The notes beneath the pieces are model-generated. The model made no database searches. It worked only from the letters and a program-made list of their open reading frames with translations, and had not been told where the DNA came from. Positions 13,655-24,418 of a DNA stretch of 64,000 bases are shown piece after piece. The position numbers and the translations under genes were made by a program. The DNA is from Rotaria sp. Silwood1 (taxonomy: Eukaryota > Rotifera > Eurotatoria > Philodinida > Philodinidae). Every line of letters starts with the position of its first letter. Position 1 is the stretch's first letter. The stretch lies in NCBI GenBank assembly GCA_905250075.1, contig CAJNOP010000127.1, positions 62,001-126,000 on the forward strand, written 5' to 3'.

Positions 13655-16600
13655 TCAAACATGTGAAATAGGTGCTGACGATGATGATGACATTGGAAAG
13701 CTCGTACCATTTTCAATTTGTTGATTATCATTACGCTTTCTTATATTAGGTACAAATAAAAGACAAAAACGTTTGAATGAATTTCTTGAATCCGAATATC
13801 GAATAAATACATAAAGCATCGTAATTGGAATTGGTAAAATAAAACACATATTAAGACACCAACCAAATATAATTGACCATGATGGAAATATATAATTACC
13901 ATATTTTAATTCATCTGAATAAGTTAATGCTAATATCATAAGTATTATGACAATAACAGGACATAAAAATGTCCAAGCAAGACGAAAAAAACGATTTGGT
14001 TCAAAACCTAGATTTGTACGAATATCATTTACAAGATTATTAATACCATAAACCTAAATAATTTGTTTTTTTTATTATAATATTTTTTTTTCCTTGGATA
14101 TTTATTAAACTTACCCAACTTGCAGCAATTGCTTCCATCATTACAACAAGCATAAGTGCTGGAGCTGTTGAAAATTTATCCAGAAAAAGTACAACATAAT
14201 TACCACCTAAAAAATATAAAAATAATTCGTTAATTTTAACTTTTTTTTTTTCTTTTTGTTTTCATGATATATGTCAATTAACCTTGTGTGACTGTTGGTA
14301 AACATGCAACAATTAGTAAACCACACATAACGAGCATTCCAGATTTTCTATGACGTTTTAATAATGGACATTCATCACTTAATGCTGTATACATTGCTTC
14401 TAAACCACCAAAATCACTATCAAGTCCTAAATTAATAACCATTAAAAAGAATAATATGGAAAAAAGTGCTGGATGTTTAAATGTTGCTAATATTTCTGGA
14501 TAAGCAATAAATGATAAACTTGGTCCTTCATCAACAACTTTTTCGACATCTTTTTTTAAACGCCATGACATATGACCTAATGCCGAAAAGACAACAAAAC
14601 CCGAAAGAAAACTTGCAGCAAAATTGGCTACAACAGCAATTAATGCATCATAATAACAATTATTACTTGAAACATTATATGAACCATAAGTTGTTAATAC
14701 AGATAAACCAGGACCAAGTGTAAAAAATATTTGATTTGCTGCTGCATACCAAACTTTCATATCTTTTAATCTGCTAAATACTGGTTTTAAAAAATATGTT
14801 ATACCCTTACGTGAACCTTCTAAATGTAAACCTTGTATTAGTAATATTATTAATACAATATATGGTAATGTAGCTGTTACATAAACAGCTTTGCCTTTAA
14901 ACAAAAAAAAATTTCGAAAAATTTTAAAAGAAATTAATGTTTTGCGTATACTACCTGTACTTTTAACTCCACGATAAATACACATATACATAAGAACAAA
15001 TATTGATATTAAACATAAAAGTAAATCAATTTTAATACTACCCAAATCAGTTAAACCTTTTGAATTATTAATACCTAACATATAAATATTATAATATTCA
15101 GCAGCTGATGAAATTCTTGATTCCATAAATAAATTAATTTTTTGTGTTTCATTTAAAGGAAAATAATTATTTATATCACTGATATGAATTTGTTTAATAG
15201 TATAATTTTTTTCTATTTCAGTACGCATACGTTCAGAACATAAAGGTGTATTCCATGTATGTGAACATAAACTCCAAGGCATTACTTCACGAAATGATGA
15301 AAATAAATAAAAAACAGCATGAGCTAAGAAAATTAAAAACCAAAAAAAAAAAAAAATCATATTTATAATAAATTAAAAAAGAATTTTTCATCAATACCAA
15401 TTATTGTTGTATAAAATAATGTTACAGCAGTGACAATAAGAAATGATGCTATACCAATACCTTTCATTGATGGAGCTAGTCTACCCCAAAGTGTTATATT
15501 ACCACAACGATAAAATTGACCAAGAAATAATTCAAGATACCTCAAAATATTTTAAAAAAATTTCTTTTGTTTTTTTCCTCAATAAAAGTTAAGCTTACAT
15601 CATTGGTATACCAATAAGACATAAAAATATCATATATGGAATAAGAAATGCACCACCACCATTTGCATAACATACATAAGGAAATCGCCAGACATTACCT
15701 AAAAATTAAAATGAAATCAATAAATGAATTTTATTTAATTTTCTTACCAAGATCGACAACATAGCCAATAACCGACAAAAGAAATTCAACTTTATTTGTC
15801 CATAAATCTCGTGGAACAGTGGGCGATGGTGGAGGTAATGCCAAAGCCGATGTTGTCAATACCACTAGTTGCTCCATTGGTTTTAGTTTTCGACTAGTAT
15901 TAATATTATTATTATTATTAGTGTCTGACACAATTGTTGACGTTTTTGTCTCTTCACGTTCTTGAATATTTTCACTTGCTTCTATATATCATAGATCAAA
16001 TAACAAATTAGTTCAAGTAGACTCACGTAATTCGATAATTAGAAGCAAAAGAAAAAGGTGGAAACGTGTTCGTTCGATCCTCAAATATCAAATTCTATTT
16101 TTCAAGAAAGAATAAAAGCCAGATATTATCTCATTTTTCTAAAAGTCTATTAAAAAGAAATAAGAAGCCAAGTAATTAATTCTAATTTCTAGTATCAGCC
16201 GTATGATAATTGAATTTGACCAAGTTCAAACTATCAACTCGTTTTATTCGATTAGCCTCTTCATTTTTTGAGCAGATTTGATTTAGTTAATATATTTGAA
16301 AGTATAAATGAAAATACCGGCTGAGTCATAATGAATGTGACAGTTGATATTTTACAAAAAAGTCTCAACATAAATAAGTCGTAGAATTTTGATCTTCTTT
16401 CTTTTAAAGATGCACCACGAAATTCTCTACAAGAATGATAATAATAAGTCTTATTGAGTTATGTGAAGTATTTTTGTATGTGAGACTAATAGAGAAATGT
16501 TCCATCATTTTAAGAAAAACAAAAATGACAATGATTATTTTGCATATACGTAAATACTAAAAACTATAAATCCTTAAATTGTTTCTTTTAACGTGCTTCA

Positions 16601-18310
16601 AAGAATCCCTACCACATTCACATTAGAATGGTCTTTGTACTTTGCTAATAAGTTTTTAGATGGCAAAAAGTAAAGATCTTTGTGATACTATTATTGTCCA
16701 CTGTAAAAACGAGAAAACAATTTTAGAAATTTCAAGTATACTGGCTCATAAGATACATCGTGTTACAGCTCATCTTTGAATACAGTGATTTAATCAAAAT
16801 GACTATGTTGGTACATGCAAATCACTGGCAAGAAGATGAAATCAGCTAACCAAAAGATTAGTTACTTGAGATTTCTGAAGCTGTTTTCTCGTTTTTCTAA
16901 TGGACAATAAAGATATCACGAAGATCTTCAGTTTTTGCCATCTAAAAACTCATCAGCAAGATGCAAAGACTATTTTAGTGTGTAAAAATGGGTAGGGTTT
17001 TGATGAAGCATATTAAAAGAAACAATTAAAAAACTTATGATTTTTTAATGTTCACATATATGCAAAATAATCACGATCATTTTCATTTTTCCTTCTTTTA
17101 GAATAATGAAGCATTGCACTTTTAGTCTTACACACAAAAATACTTCAAATAACTCAATAAGACTTCTCATTATTATTTTTGTAGAGAATTTCCTGGTATA
17201 TCTTTAAAAAAAAATAAGATCAAGATTCCGCGATTTATCTATGTTGTGATATTTGCAAAAGACTAACTGTCGCAATCATTGTGACTTACTCGAATTATTG
17301 TATGTTAGCGTCTTTTTTTTTTTACTTTAGAAACTTACATGTAATCATTTTTATGGAAAATATTGGGTCTCAAATATATATAGTTTCGTATTCAAACTGT
17401 ATCTTAAAAAGTTTCATAATTGAATCAATTGGTTAAAAGTTATAATTGTTATTATTTTCAATGAAAATTTTATCTACTAACTCTAGTTCTAATTTTTGAC
17501 CATAGATATAATAGTGAACTTATTCAAAATCAACTTCTTTATAATATAAGTGATGCTTACACTAAATATTAATATGCCATCATTCACTTGTCACTTCTTA
17601 AATGATCTCATAAACATTTCTCTTTATCTATATTATATAAAAAGACAATGATTATATCTTCAATTCTTTCAACATCTTTTTCCGTTTGCTCTTGCTATCT
17701 TATTTTCTTGATGTTTTTGTCTCTCATTTCAATTAGTCCATAAATTAACGACGAAAAGTGAAAAAAAAAACTGAATAATATACGTGTTGATTTAACTCGT
17801 TGTAGGCGTGAAAGAGTGAACAGAGAATAATTTGATATAGTGATCTTATGTTGAAATAAAATACACATAATTATACTTGCAGAGGGCATTATCTAAATGT
17901 CCTCACATCCTAATATTGAAATAGTTTACAAAGTTAGAGAATAAAAAAAGAACAGAATTAGAGTAGTTTCATTTTTTAAATATTATCCTCAACTGCTCTC
18001 AATTCTAAGATTATTATTAATCATATAAACGAAATATATATTGACTTACACATTTATTCATACTAGATTTAACAATACAAGAAAACTAAACAAATACTTA
18101 ATTATTTCGATTTAATTAAAATTACACAAAAAAAAAATGAATAAGTTAATCGAATTATAACTAACTATTTTGACTTTTCATTGTTTTTCTCAATTATCAA
18201 TTATTTAAAAGAATAATATCTACTCTAACATTAATCACAAAACAATCGAATTATTTCTTATTTTGTAACATAAAAGTTTAAATGAAAAAACTCATACCGA
18301 TAGTATCCAT
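13655..18310 (-). CDS. Monoamine-type sodium/chloride neurotransmitter transporter (SLC6), 653 aa
   Basis: Eight exons read on the minus strand: 18310-18298, 15981-15748, 15698-15599, 15540-15398, 15323-14955, 14894-14283, 14206-14115, 14053-13655. They total 1962 nt, with GT-AG introns and frame kept throughout. TM1 contains [12 protein letters not shown]; the Asp before LGN is the residue that binds the amine in serotonin, dopamine and noradrenaline transporters, whereas GABA and glycine carriers have Gly there. Other SLC6 signatures are [29 protein letters not shown], the extracellular pair [40 protein letters not shown] and [11 protein letters not shown]. The serotonin transporter has Thr where this protein has Asp in GLDSD, so substrate or inhibitor recognition may differ. 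The start exon encodes only MDTI plus one base, and its intron is 2316 bp. A 60-bp intron at 14895-14954 has no stop and is a multiple of three, so naive ORF calls read through it; removing it restores the family alignment. Family assignment is firm; the exact substrate and the remote first exon are inferred. Confidence 0.92.
16319..17296. repeat. Large imperfect inverted repeat (fold-back/MITE-like) in SLC6 intron 1
   Basis: The arm at about 16319-16745 is the imperfect reverse complement of the arm at about 16865-17296, with roughly 120 bp of unpaired sequence between. Shared blocks include TTGAGTTATKTGAAGTATTT, TTTTTAGATGGCAAAAA and AAACGAGAAAACA. There is no open reading frame and no obvious target-site duplication. 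Transcription of the host gene would place a hairpin of about 420 bp in the pre-mRNA. It may be an old fold-back transposon. Confidence 0.85.
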
Positions 18311-21300
18311 TGTATATACGAAAATCAATTGTTAGGAATAAATCATAGTTTCCTTCAGTTTTATATTAAAGGCAATCTATTGTCATGCTACTACATTTGC
18401 ATTTATGCAATCAGATAGATATCTCTTGATACTATCTTTATAGAAAAAAAAAAACAATTGAAAATTCTCATATTCCGATTGTCTATAAAAGTAACTGAAG
18501 AAATATAGACACCTATAGTTGCAATAGGTAATAAGAATGAATTTATGTATAAATAATAACAATATATACACATTTCTATGGATATTTAGTATGCTCGATT
18601 TTTTTGATTGCTATTATTTAATAATATTTTCATGTTTTTGATAATTTAGGATACTATTAAACATGTTGTAAAATGTAACTTGTTTGTCTGTCTATTAATT
18701 ATTGTCTTCTTTTTGTTTCTTGTGAATAATTTTTATGTCTTTTGAGAATATATGATAAAAGCGAGTAGCATAGATGCCTTGATTAGTATCTATCAAAAAA
18801 TAATAAAAACAAAAAAAAAAAGCCTTTATTAATCAACTATATTTTCAATGAATTAGAGAAATTCATCATTTATCTATCTAATATGCAAATTTAAAATGAC
18901 ATGGATGATGTCCTAAAATCACGGAACATGTTTTTTTTTCCGACATATACATCTTTTATTTATCCTTGCATTGTTTAAATAATCCTTAGTGAATTCAATA
19001 GATTCAATTTATTTAAATTCTTTCAATTGGTTGTTAAGATATCAAGGCCCTTGTTTCTTATAGAATATCATTTGTATTTTTAGCAGGTTATCTCTATTTG
19101 ATAAACAATAGTTTTTGAGTACTATCAAAACGCCATTGAGATTGACGTAGAAGACAAGGTTTTGATAATATGACTGGATACAGACCAAAGATAACCCATA
19201 TAAACGAATGATAGCATAGTTAAATTAGTCGAAGAAGATTCTGTGGATTTGTTGTTGCATGGTTATCTTGAATAATTCATTAATTGTCTTTGATATTTTT
19301 AGATTTCATTTAACAAATGAATTAAATCAATTTTACATTCAAACATTATATGAAGAGACAAAATTTCATGTGTTTTGATTTATAGTATATACAAAAATTA
19401 TTGATCTCTCTTTATCTTTATTTAAAGAAGTACCAATCGAATTCACATAATTTTGATAGACATCAATACACTTAGATATTCAGGAGATGTTTCATAATAA
19501 GTTCCGACTCCATTTTTTTTTGTATCTTGACTGCATTGCAAGAGTAGTACATAAGCTATAAACTAAGAGAAACTGGACTCAATATGCATCAACTGAAAGA
19601 ATATACTACATTGATAAAAATATCGAAAATAAAATTATCAAAATCATTTTTTCGATGTGACCGAACTTTATACAATTTTAGATTTTTGAAATTCCGTAAT
19701 GATCAATATTTCGAGAATAATTCTCTTTTGGTTGTATAAAAAGGAATAAATTTTTGTGATTGATAGCCTAATCGGTACTCATCTATAGTGAAAATCTCAG
19801 TATATTTGCTTTTGTATTCATGAAGATACGTCTGTCCAAACATGAAAATAAATTTGATAAATTTTCTTCGATATTTTGATCCATGTAGTATATTCCTTGA
19901 GTTAATGCAGATTGAACACAGTTTCTCTTCAAATATATTTTGTTTTCAATATCCATCCACGTTCGGATACAGCCAAGAATAAAAATGAGGTCAAAACTTA
20001 TGAAACAATCTTTATTTTTTCAAACATATACTATAAGTCTGATGTAGACGTTTGCTTTTATTTTGAGCAAAACAAAAGGTGATTGTCTATCTTGATTTGT
20101 TTCTTTTTTTTTTTTACTTTGAAGTGTGCAAAATAAAAAGTTAATCCTGAATATGACACTCAAACATTATCCAATAAACAATACCACAGATTTATCTTCT
20201 TCTCGATCACAAAATGACTGTAAAAAGAAAAAAATTTCTAATACAAAATGAAATAAAATATAGAAAAATTTGTAACAAATAAGTTCAATACAATGTCCAA
20301 GAAAATTGAGATCAACTCATATATTATGAATGAATATGATAGTGTTATTAATTTGCACATATATTTCTTTTGTAATAGAAGTTTTAATATATTCTAGAGA
20401 CTTATCGATACTATTATAATACAATACATATATAAGATTATCCTAAACTGTGAAAATTTAAGCGTTTGATTAATAACTTCCTTATTAGCTTATTTAATTC
20501 AGTCACACAAAACTATTGAACGCTAATAGATTATTCTAAATACTGAGAATAGTAGCTACAATGAATAACTATACAAAGATGTCAAACTAGGTTTTTTCAT
20601 AATTCAATAGATTTCTATGTATTGAATACAAAAATAGAAAAGAACTCTGTGACTTGTTAATAATCTGACTTTGTTCCTTATAACCTTATTTCGTGTTCAG
20701 ATCATTGATTAATTTAATTTTAAATTTAAAAAAAAAAAAAGAAGTTTTTTAATTTCATTTTAATATTATTCGTATTTTTTCATAGAAATAATTGTTTTCT
20801 TCAGTTTTCAAATAATCAAATTCTAATAATCATTTTTGATAAACCTGTTGTTCTTAGTTTTCTATGTTTATTATAAGATTATATACATTTGGCTTTCCTT
20901 GTTAAAATTATATTTCTTTATATGAGGAATAAAAAAAAAAAAAAAAAGAGAAGCAGAATTGTAAGAGGGTACATTTTACCAAAGGCCAAGCTCGACATCT
21001 GTTTCTTTCATCATGCATCACACGCAAACAATTATTCTTTCTCTTTTTTTTACAACAGAACACAAAAGAAAAGAGAAGAAGCCAAAGAATGATGTTTTAG
21101 TTGTTGCCAGTACTACTCATTCTATTTCAACATTTCTTGTCGACATTTTCACCTTTAAATCTCGGTTTTTTTTTTCTCTTTTCTAGTTATTTTGAAAATC
21201 AAAGAAAAAGAGAAGAAATTTATGCCATTCGTCCAATCGATTTTTCTCTTTTGTAACAACCATATATCGACACCAGCATATAAAATAGTAGAAAACATTT

Positions 21301-21931
21301 TGAAAAAAGAATGAATGAACACCGATAGAGTTACCACGGCCACCATGCCCGTTTTTCTCTTTTGTTTCTCTCTATCCGTTCTTCTTCAAACAACAGCAAC
21401 GGCAACCACTGTCGTCACCGTATATAAACATATTTGAATTCTCTTACAGGCATACACACGCACATTTTTTTTTACTTTCTCTCGGTTTTTTTTTTTCTCT
21501 CGCCATAGCTTCTTTATTCTTGCTATTGCTTGTTTGCCCAGAGCTTGTGGGATGCATGTGTATGTGTGATGTTGGTGAAGAAGAATATATGTACAATTGT
21601 ATATTCACACGTCGTTTTGCCACTTAACTCAGTTTATTTTGCTATATACCTGTATTTCTCATAGAAATGGTGAACTTGGTCCCTATAGAGACATATCTAT
21701 CGAATTAGGTGAGAAAGAAAGAGAAAGAATAAAAGCTATTTTGTATTCTATTTCATCATACATATTTATAGATGTTTAGAAAAAAAAAAAAAAAATAACA
21801 TACATGTTTTTATAGTGCATAAGATGAGTTCGCAAATTCGTTTGTTTAGATTGAATTTTTTTCCTTTTTTTGTTTTTTTTTTAGATTTTTCTCTCATATT
21901 GTACAATAATTTCGATAGCATATAAAAAATA
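18311..21931. other. Non-coding stretch with pyrimidine-rich promoter-like end
   Basis: Mostly AT-rich sequence without credible genes. From about 21100 the sequence becomes richer in C and in CTCTTTT/TTTTCTCTC tracts, consistent with promoter or 5' UTR sequence of the dynein light chain gene. A 30-codon ATG frame with a strong vertebrate-like start context (GCCACCATGC) lies at 21345-21437; see the hunt section. A polypyrimidine-AG acceptor candidate near 21884 could end a 5' UTR intron. Confidence 0.5.
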
Positions 21932-22352
21932 ATGGATGATACAAATGAAACAAGTTTTGTTGTTGATGAAGTATCAAATGTAATAAAAGAATCGATTGAA
22001 GCAACAATTGGTTCACAATCATATCAACAAGCAAAAATTAATACATGGACATCAAATATTGTTGAAGCTATTCTTAATTCATTAACAAAATTAAATAAAC
22101 CATTTAAATATATTGTATCATGTGTTATTATGCAAAAAAATGGAGCTGGTTTACATACAGCAAGTTCATGCTTTTGGGATAATACAACCGATGGTTCATG
22201 TACTGTTCGGTAAGAATAAATTATAAATTAATTTTTCATATATATAAATAAAAAACAGAGGAAATTGCTTATTTTTTTTTGTTTTTTTTTATTTTAGTTG
22301 GGAAAACAAATCCATGTATGCTATTGTCTCTGTATTTGGATTATCGATCTGA
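21932..22352 (+). CDS. DYNLT1: Dynein light chain Tctex-type (110 aa)
   Basis: Two exons, 21932-22209 and 22298-22352, joined by an 88-bp GT-AG intron that splits an Arg codon. The spliced protein is 110 residues; the family is about 113. The middle is nearly identical to animal DYNLT1/DYNLT3: [20 protein letters not shown] followed by [18 protein letters not shown], and the last exon gives [17 protein letters not shown]. The family forms dimers that bind the dynein intermediate chain and cargo adaptors in the cytoplasmic dynein motor, and related forms act in cilia. The N-terminus holds the usual [13 protein letters not shown] helix. The 3' end faces the CNNM gene. Identification is secure at family level; DYNLT1 versus DYNLT3 cannot be decided. 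Confidence 0.96.
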
Positions 22353-22760
22353 TTTTCAAGTTTTCTTTCGTTTCTTTTCCTTGATCCTATCGAATGAACG
22401 AATAAATATGTGAATATATAAGCAAAAAAAAAAATAATTTCTTGTGATTTAGTTTTTTTTCTTTTTTTTTTTTTTTTAAATTTTGAAATGAAAGAAGAAA
22501 TGAGACAATATATACGTAAAAATGAAAACCGAAAAAAAAAAATAAACTCAAGTATTTTTTACAAATTATGCTTGAACAAAATTAATATTCAATACTAATA
22601 AAAGAAAAAATATTTACGAATAGAAATAAAAGAAAAAAATTCATCATATGCATATATAAATACCAATTGTTATGAAGGTGAACATTTTATTGTATTAAGC
22701 ATTGAGCGAACACGTCTAGATTCATCGATGGGATTATGGTGATTATTATTTCTTTTTTGA
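22353..22760. other. Short intergenic region between convergent 3' ends
   Basis: AT-rich sequence with long T and A runs and several AATAAA-like signals for the dynein light chain transcript (for example near 22400). Nothing else is seen. Confidence 0.6.
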
Positions 22761-24386
22761 TTAAATGATGAAGTCTTCATCATTTATATTTGTATCCGAA
22801 TGAGAATGAGATAAATTAGTTGGAGATCTTGTTCGTTGTTGCCGTTGATCATTTTTATAATCACCTTGATGAATTAAATGTTCTCTTTCTTGACCATGAA
22901 TATCATCGTTTGTCTAAATATATATATATAAATAAATATATCAGTAATGACAACAACAACAAAAATATCCTTAGTGTTATTGTTATCGAAAGTTAAAAAT
23001 AACCTTGGTTTTTTTTTTGTGTGCTAACGTATATAAATCCATTGATAAATAAAGATATTCAAGAAATAACCAAAAGGTAAAAATAACTCTTATGAATTCG
23101 AAGGTTTTAATGAAGAAACAAAAAAAAAAAATTTTTTTACTGTCATCTGAAGACTGAATTGACTATTAACCTTCCATTATCCTTGAATATATTAACTAAA
23201 CTCTCATAAGGTCAATTAAATATCTTTATCATTTATAATAAAAAAAAAAAGCTTATCAAAATTCGAATAAAGTATTGGATGATATAATAAGAAAATGGTC
23301 GTGAATTTTTTTTTTTATAGCAATAGAAAATTTTTAAATTAATAAAGTAATCTGAATGGTAAAATAGATCAATTCTGAATTAATATCAATGATTTCTTAT
23401 TATTTAACATAAATTAACTAATCAACATACAAATTCCTATCCAAGAATTTACTGAATACAAAAATTAATTTTAATCTTTCTAATAAAAACCAATTCTTGT
23501 ATAACTATGTTTTATTTTATACTGTTTTCTCTAGAACCTCATTTTATAGAGAAAATACAAATAAATCAAAATATATATATATAGGAATATTTATTTACAT
23601 TTTCATTTGTACCACCAAACATTTGATTAATATTCATCATTGAATCAGAAACTTCATTTGAACTACATGAATTATTTGAATTATTATGACTTTGTTTATT
23701 GGCACGACTTTTATTATTTGATTCACTATCACATACGTTCACAAGAAGTGGATTACAACCAATAGCTGTCGGTGATTGCATATGTTTTTCTATTGAATCA
23801 TCTCTAGGACTATTTATTTCTTGTTGTTGTTCATTTGAATTATCATGTTTATCTACATCTGAGGAATGAATATTTTCAAAAACAAATGATGATGATGATT
23901 GATTATTAATATCTGTATCTGTATTTGTATTTTTTGTTTGTGTAACATGATGTATAAGATCTTTTTCATTAAGAAATACACGTTGAAAATTAGTTAAATT
24001 ATTTTTATCAATTCGAACATTTGTTACCGATGACTTAAAAAGAAATAGAAAATACAAAAAACACACATTTTTTTTAAATGAATAATTCTTTTTTCATTTG
24101 TCACTTACTATTTCAGCAAGTGCATTTGATAATAATTGTTCTGGTTGCATACGTTTTTGATGTGGATCATTACTACGTAGTCGTTGTGTTGCTCGAACAG
24201 CTGCTAACCATACAAGACGATGAATTTGTAAAACATGTAATTCACTATTAACAATTAAATTATAATCCGGAAAAAATATCGAAGATATTTCATCAAGTAA
24301 ATTTGTTATATTAGTTATGTTTTTATTTGTTGTACATAGACGATCAAGAAATTTATGAACATCTTTTATAGTTTTATCTTCCGCTT

Positions 24387-24418
<32 letters not shown>

